64,000 bases of DNA, taken from positions 248,001 through 312,000 of the forward strand of contig NZ_JHET01000007.1 in assembly GCF_000685355.1 (NCBI RefSeq), given 5' to 3'. A model generated the notes under the pieces. It was not told the origin of the DNA. It saw only the letters and a list, made by a program, of their open reading frames with translations, and did no database searches. A program made the translations under genes and the position numbers. This document shows, piece by piece, positions 56,756-64,000 of the stretch (its first letter is position 1; each line of letters opens with the position of its first letter). Origin of the DNA: Microbacterium sp. CH12i. Lineage in GTDB: Bacteria > Actinomycetota > Actinomycetes > Actinomycetales > Microbacteriaceae.

Positions 56756-58304
56756 ATCCTGAAGAGGCCGAAGCGCGGCTCTGGCAATGGGCTACGGGCA
56801 ATGACGTCGAGGGCAAGCCCCAGCATGTCTCGGGTGTGTTCTGGATCGACGATGCCGTCGTCCCAGAGGCGAGCGGTGGCGTAATACGGCTCGCCCTGCG
56901 TCTCGTACTGGGCGCGGATGGGCTCTTCGAATGCAGCACGTTCGTCAGCGCTCCAACCTTCCCCACGGGCGGTGAGCTGGTCTTCCTTCACTGTTGCGAG
57001 GACGGAGGCTGCCTGATTGCCGCCCATCACCGAGATGCGGCTCGCGGGCCAGGTCCATAGGAATCGCGGCGAGTAGGCCCGGCCGCACATCGAATAGTTC
57101 CCGGCGCCGAACGAGCCGCCGATGATCACGGTGAGCTTCGGGACGCGTGTGGTCGCCACGGCGGTCACCATTTTGGCGCCGTCCTTCGCGATGCCTCCGG
57201 CTTCGGCATCCGAACCCACCATGAACCCGGTGATGTTCTGCAAGAAGAGCAGAGGGATGCCGCGCTGATCGCACAGTTCGATGAAGTGCGCACCCTTCAG
57301 TGCTGACTCGCTGAACAGCACGCCGTTGTTCGCGACGATGCCAATCGGATGCCCGTGCAGCCGCGCAAAACCAGTGACCAAGGTCGTACCGTATTCACGC
57401 TTGAACTCATGGAACGTGTCGGCGTCGATCAGACGCGAGATAACCTCGTGCACGTCATACGTAGCGTTGACGTCGACGGGGACGACGTCGTACAAACTGG
57501 ATTCTTCCGCCGGACGAACGGATGCGACGACTTCCCACGCTGGCTGGGCAGGAGCGGGAAGCGTGGCGACAATGTCGCGCACGATCTCGAGGGCGTGCTC
57601 ATCGTCGTCGGCCAGGTGATCCACCACGCCGGAGCGACGAGCGTGCAGCTCTCCCCCGCCGAGATCTTCAGCGCTCACGATCTCTCCGATCGCGGCCTTC
57701 ACAAGCGGAGGCCCTCCCAAGAAGATCGTGCCCTGATTACGGACGATCACCGTCTCATCGCTCATCGCTGGCACGTACGCGCCACCGGCAGTGCACGAGC
57801 CCAACACTGCAGCGATCTGTGGGATACGTTCCGCGCTCATCCGCGCCTGGTTGAAGAAGATGCGGCCGAAATGCTCGCGATCGGGGAAGACCTCATCCTG
57901 CTTTGGCAAGAACGCCCCACCAGAGTCGACCAGATAGAGGCAAGGCAAGCGGTTCTCGAGTGCGATCTCCTGCGCGCGAAGATGCTTCTTCACCGTCATC
58001 GGGAAGTAGCTGCCCCCCTTCACAGTGGCGTCGTTGCACAGAACCATCACGTGGCGCCCGTGCACGAGACCGATTCCAGCGATCACCCCGGCGCGGGCGC
58101 CTCTCCGCCGTACAATCCGTCGGCGGCGAGCGGTGCGATCTCGAGGAACGGACTGCCTTCATCGAGCAGGCGCTCGATTCGCTCACGTGGCAAAAGCTTG
58201 CCGCGAGCGACGTGACGTTGCCTGGATGCTTCCGGCCCGCCGAGCGCGGCCGTGGCCAGTCGCGCGTGCAACTCAGTGGCCAATGCCTCCTGGGTGGCTG
58301 ACAT
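56752..58304 (-). CDS. Acyl-CoA carboxylase beta subunit (methylcrotonyl type), one apparent frameshift
   Basis: Carboxyltransferase subunit. The first frame, [16 protein letters not shown] to GLYGGEAP, is lost; [20 protein letters not shown] follows one frame over. Restoring one base near 58094 (CCCGGCGCC read as CCCGCGCC on the coding strand) gives about 517 residues. Family motifs are [54 protein letters not shown] and [16 protein letters not shown]; the latter is typical of methylcrotonyl-CoA carboxylase. AGGAGGA lies before the ATG. First gene of the minus-strand liu-type operon, overlapping the alpha subunit gene by four bases. Confidence 0.92.
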
Positions 58305-58351
58305 TATGACGTCCTCCTCGACTCACGCACTGGCACTCACCGTGACTTTTC

Positions 58352-58369
58352 GGTTACTGTGCACTAACC
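58352..58369 (+). promoter_or_regulatory. Imperfect inverted repeat, candidate second operator
   Basis: GGTTACTGTGCACTAACC has inverted GGTTA/TAACC arms. It lies between the carboxylase operon and the TetR gene and shares the GTTA core with the site at 58381. It is nearer the carboxylase start and may control that operon. Confidence 0.4.
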
Positions 58370-58380
58370 CGACAATTTAG

Positions 58381-58396
58381 GTTAGCGAGCGTTAAC
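58381..58396 (+). promoter_or_regulatory. TetR-type operator between the liu-type operon and its regulator
   Basis: GTTAGCGAGCGTTAAC is an inverted repeat (GTTAGCG and CGTTAAC, one mismatch) just before the TetR ATG and next to a -10-like TAGGTT (58378-58383). The overlap suggests autoregulation. Confidence 0.55.
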
Positions 58397-58400
58397 TGAA

Positions 58401-58988
58401 ATGACAACCCCTATGACCGCGCGCGATCGAGCCAAGGCCGAGCGCGCAGACTCGCTGTTGCATGAAGCCGCGCGCCTGTTCGCCGCACGTGGATATTCGG
58501 GTGTCAGCCTCGAAGACATCGGCGCCGCCGTCGGAGTCTCCGGTCCGGCCGTGTATCGGCATTTCGCGGGCAAACAAGCGCTGCTGGGCGCAGTGCTCGT
58601 GAATGTCAGTGAACAGCTTGTCAGCGGCGGCAGCGACGTCGCATCGGGTTCGTCGGACGATACAGAGCGGATGCTGGAGCTCATCGGCTTTCACGTTAAT
58701 TTCGCGCTCACCCATGCTGATGTCATCCGCGTGCAGGACCGCGATCTCGCACATCTCAGCGAGGATGATCGAGCCGAGGTACGCCGCCTCCAGCGCACCT
58801 ACATAGAGCTCTGGGTCTCCGCACTCTACCCCCTGCGCGCGGCACCAGTAGACGAACTGCGACTGCGCGTGCAGGCGTGCTTCGGACTCATCAACTCCAC
58901 ACCGCACAGCACGCGCAGCCACTCTCGATCGAAGAAAGCCACGGCAGAGATTCTTACTGCGATGGCCTACGCCGCCCTCGTCGCCTGA
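58401..58988 (+). CDS. TetR-family regulator of the leucine-catabolic operon
   Basis: A 195-residue repressor. The N-terminal HTH reads LFAARGYSGVSLEDIGAAVG and VSGPAVYRHFAGKQALL. The ligand domain is C-terminal; DVIRVQDRDLAHLSEDDRAE and the 'ELWVSALYPLR' segment fit TetR proteins controlling acyl-CoA genes. It is divergent from the carboxylase operon with two candidate operators between them, so it likely senses an acyl-CoA or acid of leucine breakdown. The ligand is an inference. Confidence 0.9.
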   Translation: MTTPMTARDRAKAERADSLLHEAARLFAARGYSGVSLEDIGAAVGVSGPAVYRHFAGKQALLGAVLVNVSEQLVSGGSDVASGSSDDTERMLELIGFHVNFALTHADVIRVQDRDLAHLSEDDRAEVRRLQRTYIELWVSALYPLRAAPVDELRLRVQACFGLINSTPHSTRSHSRSKKATAEILTAMAYAALVA

Positions 58989-58990
58989 CT

Positions 58991-60327
58991 TCAGCGCAAT
59001 AGCATCGCCCGACCTGGCTCCTCCAGAATGTCCGCGATGTCCTTCACGAACCGCGCACCCTCCGCGCCGTCGACAATCCGGTGATCAAAGGAGAGGCTCA
59101 GCGTCATCACCTGACGAAGCGCAATCTCACCGCGGTACTCCCACGCATCCGACGCACAGCACCGGTCGCGAGGATCCCGGACTGCCCAGGCGGCAGAATC
59201 GGCGTGCCAGCGTCGATGCCGAACACTCCGATATTGGTGATCGAGAACGTCCCGCCGGCGAGCTCTGCCGGGCTTGTCTTTCCCGCGCGTGCTGTCGCTG
59301 TGAGCGCGCTCACAGCATCGGCGAGTTCGGGAACCGTCATCTGCTCGGCGTCGCGGATGCAGGGAACGATAAGCCCGCGCTCCGTCGCCGCGGCGATACC
59401 CAGATTCACATAGTGCGGCTGGACGATCTCGCCCGCTTCTTCATCCCAGCGCGAGTTGAGTCCGGGTGTGCGACTCAGCGCAAGACACACCGCCTTAGCG
59501 ACGACGACGAGCGGGCCGATGCGGTGCTCCGTGAGCGTGCGATCCGCACGAAAACTCGCGATGAGATCCATCGTCGCTGTGACGTCAACAGTGTGGAATG
59601 TCGTCACGTGAGGCGCGGTGAAGGCGCTCTGCACCATTGCGGCGGCGGTGTGCTTGCGGATGCCGCGAATCGGAATCCGCGTTTCACGTTCGCCCGCCGT
59701 GGGAATGGTAGCCGGGCGAGCCGCTGGAACGTCCGCACGCGCGCCGACGCGCTCGGCGTACGCTTCGATGTCGGCACGTGTGATGGCGCGTTCGCCGACC
59801 TCGGCGGCGACGAGCACGATATCGATCCCGAGTCGCTTCGCATACGCTCGCACCGGCGGCGTCGAGCGCGGACGCTCCCCCTGCTCGGCGGGCGCGGGGG
59901 CGTCGTGGAGTACGTCATGGGGCGCAGCCTCAAGAACTGCGGTGTCTGCCACCGGAGCCGTTGCACCCACCCGACGGGCGCGCCGTGCGGGACGACCCGT
60001 GGCAGAAGGTGCCGCGCCATATCCAACCAGATTCGGTGGAGTCTTCTCCTCCGCCGCTGCACCCGTCGGAGCATCCGCAGGCGCAGCACCCACCACATCG
60101 AAAGCGATCAGCGGTGCGCCGACGGCAACTGTCTCACCGGCGTCGGCGTGCAAAGTCGACACGGTGCCCTCATATGGCGAAGGCAACTCGACGATGGCCT
60201 TGGCAGTTTCGACCTCGGCAAGCGTCTGGTTCAGCGTCACGGTGTCGCCGGGCGCGACGAGCCACTGCACGACCTCTGCCTCGGTGAGTCCCTCACCGAG
60301 GTCTGGCAGGCGGAATTCTTCGATCAT
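58991..60327 (-). CDS. bkdC: Branched-chain 2-oxo acid dehydrogenase E2 (lipoamide acyltransferase), one apparent frameshift
   Basis: An E2 subunit of about 445 residues. The lipoyl domain has K43 in EVETAKAIVELPS. A Pro/Ala-rich linker, the E3/E1-binding domain (PVRAYAKRLGIDI), and the catalytic domain with TFHTVDVTATMD and GGTFSITNIGVFGIDAG follow. Near 59145 the frame is lost after TGAVRRM, and the C-terminal WEYRGEIALRQVMTLSLS and FDHRIVDGAEGARF with the catalytic His/Asp are one frame over. One extra G on the plus strand (ACGGCATC read as ACGCATC) restores it. The start overlaps the E1beta stop. Confidence 0.92.
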
Positions 60328-61334
60328 GATTCGGCTCCCGTCAGACTGTTCGGCCGGTCAAGCACGCGGTCGACGGCATCGAGAATCCGATCAAGATCCG
60401 GGAGGTGAAACTTCTCCAGCTTCGCTGGCGGGTACGGAATGTCATGCCCGGTGACGCGCAAGGGCGGCGCTTCAAGGTATTCGAAGCAGCGCTCTGTGAT
60501 GCTCGCGATGACTTCGGCCGCGACGCCAGCCTCACGTGCGGCTTCGTGCACAACGACGACACGTCCGGTGCGGCGGACGGATGCTGCGACGGTGTCGTAG
60601 TCGATGGGCGAGATCGAGCGGAGGTCAATGACCTCCAGCGACACGCCATCGTCGTCGGCAGCAGCCGCGGCATCCAGAGCCGTCGAAACCATCGCCCCGT
60701 AGGTGATGACCGTCGCGTCAGAGCCAGAGCGGGCCACCCGAGCGACCCCCATCGGAGGCGCATCGGCGAGCGAAGCATCCAGATCGACCTCGCCCTTGTG
60801 GTGATACAGACGCTTCGGCTCGAAGAAGATCACCGGGTCGTCAGAGGCGATCGCCTGCTGTAAGCAGCGAAAGGCATGTTCGGGATTCGAGACTGCGATC
60901 ACGCGGAGACCCGCGGTGTGCACGAAATATGCCTCCGGTGACTCGGAGTGATGCTCGGCCGCGCCGATGCCTCCGGCCCAGGGGATGCGAATGGTGATCG
61001 GCATTTTTACACGACCCTGCGTGCGGTAATGCAGCTTTGCGACCTGCGAGACGATCTGGTCGAAGGCCGGATAAACGAAGCCATCAAACTGAATCTCTAC
61101 GACTGGGCGATACCCGCGGTATGCGAGGCCGACGGCAGCACCGACGATGCCTGACTCCGCAAGCGGGGTGTCAATCACCCGTGCCGCCCCGAATTCGTCG
61201 AGCAACCCATCTGTGATTCGGAAGACACCGCCGAGTTTTCCGATGTCTTCACCGAGCAGCACGACCTTCTCGTCGTCGCGCATGGCCTTTCGCAGGCCGG
61301 CGTTCAAAGCCTTGCCGAGAGTGATCTGCGACAT
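60324..61334 (-). CDS. bkdB: Branched-chain 2-oxo acid dehydrogenase E1 beta subunit
   Basis: A 336-residue transketolase-like subunit. It has VVLLGEDIGKLGGVFRITDGL (TPP site), VIDTPLAESGIVGAAVGLA, PIDYDTVAASVRRTGRVVVV and ERCFEYLEAPPLRVTGHD. It forms the heterotetramer with E1alpha that decarboxylates the oxo acids of leucine, valine and isoleucine. The ATG at 61334 lies one base after the E1alpha stop. Confidence 0.94.
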   Translation of the reverse strand: MSQITLGKALNAGLRKAMRDDEKVVLLGEDIGKLGGVFRITDGLLDEFGAARVIDTPLAESGIVGAAVGLAYRGYRPVVEIQFDGFVYPAFDQIVSQVAKLHYRTQGRVKMPITIRIPWAGGIGAAEHHSESPEAYFVHTAGLRVIAVSNPEHAFRCLQQAIASDDPVIFFEPKRLYHHKGEVDLDASLADAPPMGVARVARSGSDATVITYGAMVSTALDAAAAADDDGVSLEVIDLRSISPIDYDTVAASVRRTGRVVVVHEAAREAGVAAEVIASITERCFEYLEAPPLRVTGHDIPYPPAKLEKFHLPDLDRILDAVDRVLDRPNSLTGAES

Positions 61335-61335
61335 C

Positions 61336-62447
61336 TCAGACCGCCTCGAGTGTGGAGAGGTACGCCGCGTACTCGTCACGCTGACGCGCGATTCCGCAGT
61401 GCGGTTCGGCGTAGACGCCGTCAAACACGGCGAGAGGTTCGCGCGTCACCATGCCGAGGCACGCGGCGCGCATCTCTCGCGCCATGACGTCGGCATCCGC
61501 CTGCGCCGCCGCAACATGCTCTTCGTCAAGCTCACCAGCCGCGCGCAGGTGCGCTTCCAAGCGTGCGATCGGGTCGCGAGTGCGCCACGCTTCGAGCTCC
61601 GCGGGGTCGCGGTAACGGGTGGGATCGTCAGACGTAGTGTGCGGACCCATCCGGTAGGTGACCGCTTCGATGAATACGGGCCCCTTACCGGCACGTGCGT
61701 GCGCCAGCGCCCAGCGCATCGCTGCCAGGCATGCCAGCACATCGTTGCCGTCGACGCGGAGGCTCGGGATGCCGAAGCCAGGCGCACGACCCGCAATCGG
61801 ATACTTCGACTGCACTGCAACCGGCTCGGAGATCGCCCAGTGGTTGTTCTGGCAGACGAAAACGACCGGCACTTGGTACGACGCGGCAAAGACCATCGCC
61901 TCGTTCACATCGCCCTGGCTCGTCGCGCCGTCACCGAAGTAAGTGACAGCGACCTCGGGTGCTTTCTCGAGCTTGATGCCCATGCATAGCCGACAGCGTG
62001 CAACGTCTGCGCACCGATGATGATCTGCAACGGCGCGATGCGTTTCTCGATGGGATCGAAGGGAGCGCCTTCCTCGCCGCGCCACACGCGTACGAAGTCG
62101 CCCGGCTGCGCGCCGCGTGCGTAGATGACGCCGGTCTCGCGATAGCTCGGGAAGACGAAGTCGATCGGGTCGAGCGCACGCGCTGTACCGATCTGTGCGG
62201 CTTCCTGGCCATTGCAGGGAGCCCAGAGGCCGAGCTGTCCCTGACGCTGCAACGCCACGCCTTCGGCGTCAATGCGGCGGAGGATGATCATGTCGCGGTA
62301 GAGCGCGCGCAGCTGCGCGGCATCGACATCGGCGACGAACGGATCGAGATCGGGGTTCTTCTGACGAGTTCCGTCCGGGGCGAGAATTCGCTCGGTGAGC
62401 TCGAGATCCTGCGTGGTGTCTGCGATCGGGGTGGTCTGCGGTGACAT
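61336..62447 (-). CDS. bkdA: Branched-chain 2-oxo acid dehydrogenase E1 alpha subunit, one apparent frameshift
   Basis: A TPP-binding subunit of about 370 residues. The first frame (LYRDMIILRRIDAEGVALQR, QEAAQIGTARALDPIDFVFPS) is lost after HAVGYA. MGIKLEKAPEVAVTYFGDGA follows one frame over, and contains the TPP motif GDGATSQGDVNEAMVFAA. Adding one base near 61984 (GCCATG read as GCATG on the coding strand) joins them. AGGAGG lies before two adjacent ATGs at 62450 and 62447; the second gives the better spacing. First gene of the bkdABC unit, divergent from the Lrp gene. Confidence 0.92.
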
Positions 62448-62601
62448 CATCGTCCTCCTGTCAGGTGGCTCCCTCGTGAGGAGTTGCACGCCTGCACCGA
62501 CATCATCATCGGATACCTCGAGGGTACGTCTGTTGATCAGCACGCTCAAGCATTCCGCGAGCAATTGAGCATGTTGCCCACTTATCGCCCACCGCCACTG
62601 C

Positions 62602-62607
62602 TAATCT
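62602..62607 (+). promoter_or_regulatory. -10 box for the Lrp-family gene
   Basis: TAATCT ends 8 nt before the ATG at 62616, without a ribosome site; a leaderless or nearly leaderless start is likely. The 168-base gap to bkdA may hold Lrp sites, none of which I could define. Confidence 0.4.
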
Positions 62608-62615
62608 TTGGCACT

Positions 62616-63089
62616 ATGTCAGCTCTGGACCGTGTCGACCTCGAACTCCTCGCCGCGCTTGCCGATGATCCGCGCACGACCATCGTCGCGCTCGCCGAGG
62701 CACTCGGCCTTTCCCGCAACACCATCCAGGCGCGGATGGCGAGACTCGAGCAAACAGGGGTGTTCCTGTCCTATGAGCGCTCTTTCTCCCCCGAGGTGCT
62801 CGGCTTCCCGCTGCAAGCCTTCATCAACATCGGCCTGCGACAGATCGACCTCCCCCGAATCGTCAACGAACTCTCACGAATTCCAGAGGTCGTGCAGGCG
62901 CACGGGCTGAGTGGCTCGATCGACATCCTCGCCCGCGTCGCGTGCCGTGACGCACGTCACCTCTTCGACACGGATGCCCGAATCCTCTCGATAGAGGGAG
63001 TCGAGCGCACGGAGACATCACTGGCAATGGGAGAGATCATCCCCTTCCGCGTAGCGGGACTTATCGGCCTCGCGCGACGGGAATCCTGA
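62616..63089 (+). CDS. Lrp/AsnC-family regulator of the bkd operon
   Basis: A 157-residue regulator. The N-terminal winged-helix has RVDLELLAALADDPRTTIVALA and LGLSRNTIQARMARLEQTG. The C-terminal RAM domain has GFPLQAFINIGLRQ and VVQAHGLSGSIDILARVACRDA. Divergent from bkdABC, as BkdR-type regulators of branched-chain catabolism are elsewhere; it would bind leucine or another amino acid. The ATG at 62616 is preferred over an upstream open frame that lacks homology. It overlaps the next gene by 29 bases (convergent). Confidence 0.92.
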   Translation: MSALDRVDLELLAALADDPRTTIVALAEALGLSRNTIQARMARLEQTGVFLSYERSFSPEVLGFPLQAFINIGLRQIDLPRIVNELSRIPEVVQAHGLSGSIDILARVACRDARHLFDTDARILSIEGVERTETSLAMGEIIPFRVAGLIGLARRES

Positions 63090-63995
63090 GGAATCGACGG
63101 ATCGCTCCCGCGGCTTCTGCGGGAGTCTCGTAGTGGATGAGATGGCCGACGTCGGCAATTTCGACGAGCTCAGCATCGGGGAACATCCCGGCGAGGCGCC
63201 GTTCGGCCTCGATGGGAGTGATGTCGTCCTTCTGTGCGGCCACCAGGAGCGTGGGTACGTCGATACTTGGCGCGAACGCCCGCACATCGTTTGACACGCT
63301 CGCAACGAAGGCATCCCGCAGCACATCCCGATCGGCGAAATCCGAGAAATAGGTATCGTGCTGGTCGTGAATGAAACGACGAAGCGTCGGGTCGTTCGTC
63401 TTGGCCATCGTGACACTCATGATGCGCACAACCAGGTTGTTGCGCAGCAGGGCAGTGCCGAGCGTGGCCGGCAGCTTCGCTCCTAAGTCGTAGTAGAGCA
63501 CCGCGAGCCGTGTCATCAGGCCCTTTGGGCCTTCCAGCGCGGGGGCACCGATCGGATTGAGGAGGATGAGTCGGGGCGTCTCCAGCCCACCGGCGACCGC
63601 TGCCGACGCACGATGGACCCGAATGAGTGGCCGAGTATCACGGCACCTGGCGCAACAGCTGCGGTGAAATCGCGCAGCCAGCCGGCGTACTCCTCAAGAT
63701 CATGTGTGCGTCCGGGAATCGGTTCTGTTTCGCCGAACCCTGGCAGGTCTGGTGCGATCACCCGCACTTCGGGGAGATAGGCGAGCACCGGCTCTAGCCC
63801 GTGATGGTCGCCTCTAAAGCCGTGGACGGCAATGACGGTGGTGACGTCACTCTCGGCCCGTGAGTCGCTCTCGACCCCGGAGCCCGTCGAAGGGCCGTAC
63901 ACCCAGTAAACCGTCGTGCCGCCACGAACTTCGACCTCACGCCGCTCGATCGGAAGGCGGCTCAGCCGCTCAGCGTAAGGCGAGTACACGGGCAT
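63061..63995 (-). CDS. Alpha/beta hydrolase, one apparent frameshift, with a repeat-derived insert
   Basis: A hydrolase of about 311 residues when repaired. The first frame has VIAVHGFRGDHHGLEP (oxyanion loop), VIAPDLPGFGETEP and the nucleophile elbow ILGHSFGSIV. The frame is then lost, and ASAAVAGGLETPRLILLNP follows one frame over. One base near 63609 (GTGGCG read as GTGCG on the coding strand) repairs it. The catalytic His is in ADVGHLIHYETPAEA. The segment GPSTGSGVE (about residues 34-42) is encoded by an extragenic-repeat copy. The start at 63995 is the first ATG seen; the window ends five bases on, so an earlier start cannot be excluded. Confidence 0.85.
63875..63894 (-). repeat. Extragenic-type repeat inside a coding sequence
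   Basis: On the minus strand CCCTTCGACGGGCTCCGGGG, differing at one position from the copy at 47363-47382. It is read in frame as part of GPSTGSGV in the hydrolase. Confidence 0.5.
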
Positions 63996-64000
63996 GCGTC

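Noticed and set aside
58381..58396. Hairpin terminator upstream of the TetR gene
   Set aside because: Arms of seven bases with a 2-base centre cannot form a stable loop, and it overlaps a promoter; an operator is more likely.

Overview
The window looks like chromosomal DNA from a high-GC Gram-positive actinobacterium, most likely a Microbacterium-like member of the Microbacteriaceae. The family is an inference. It rests on codon use, on RbpA, PafB/PafC and an ANTAR-type PdtaR regulator, on gene orders shared with other Actinobacteria (trp-lgt-glt-pyk-tRNA-pdtaR-polA; trmI-FKBP-pafBC-tatAC-helY; the liu/bkd leucine block), and on many TANNNT -10 boxes placed 6-8 nt before start codons that lack a Shine-Dalgarno sequence.

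Layout. (1) 1-12.1 kb, plus strand: end of a trp operon (Trp-associated membrane protein, small DUF6704-like protein, trpC, trpB, trpA), then lgt, gltB, gltD and pyk, closed by a strong terminator. (2) 12.1-22.6 kb: tRNA-Leu(CAA), pdtaR, a hotdog thioesterase, polA, a DUF885 protein, a luciferase-like monooxygenase, an MFS transporter, an SGNH hydrolase, a YczE-type membrane protein, a sulfatase-modifying-factor-like protein and a DUF6458-like protein. (3) 22.6-31.9 kb: MFS transporter, vapBC, a decayed second toxin-antitoxin remnant beside a short UvrA-like gene, HdeD-like protein, SDR, NfeD/SPFH pair, GDPD and rbpA. (4) 31.9-41.7 kb, minus strand: one long run in the order HAD phosphatase, trmI, FKBP lipoprotein, pafB, pafC, tatA, tatC, helY, lnt. 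(5) 41.8-52.3 kb: PAC2 protein, a complete IS481-family element, uppP, M20 peptidase, tRNA-Leu(GAG), VIT-family transporter, an SSL2-type helicase, a second SGNH hydrolase, TrmH-family methyltransferase, sirtuin, histidine phosphatase. (6) 52.3-63.1 kb: leucine/branched-chain catabolism (CitE-like lyase, MaoC, acyl-CoA dehydrogenase, biotin-dependent carboxylase alpha and beta, TetR regulator, branched-chain keto-acid dehydrogenase E2, E1beta, E1alpha, Lrp regulator), then an alpha/beta hydrolase.

A caveat affects many genes. At least twelve sites look like single-base deletions that frameshift otherwise well-conserved genes (trpC twice, lgt, gltD, SPFH, FKBP, the carboxylase beta subunit, BCKDH E2 and E1alpha and others). 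Every one can be repaired by adding one base inside a GGC/GCC context. I read them as systematic sequence errors rather than real decay, and I give the full coordinates of the repaired genes. The IS481 transposase carries a different lesion, an extra base in a C run.

I did not find a defence island, prophage, CRISPR array or clearly new multi-gene system. The most distinctive features are the IS481 insertion in a CTAG shared by two convergent stop codons, the relic PIN toxin, and the widespread leaderless promoter architecture.
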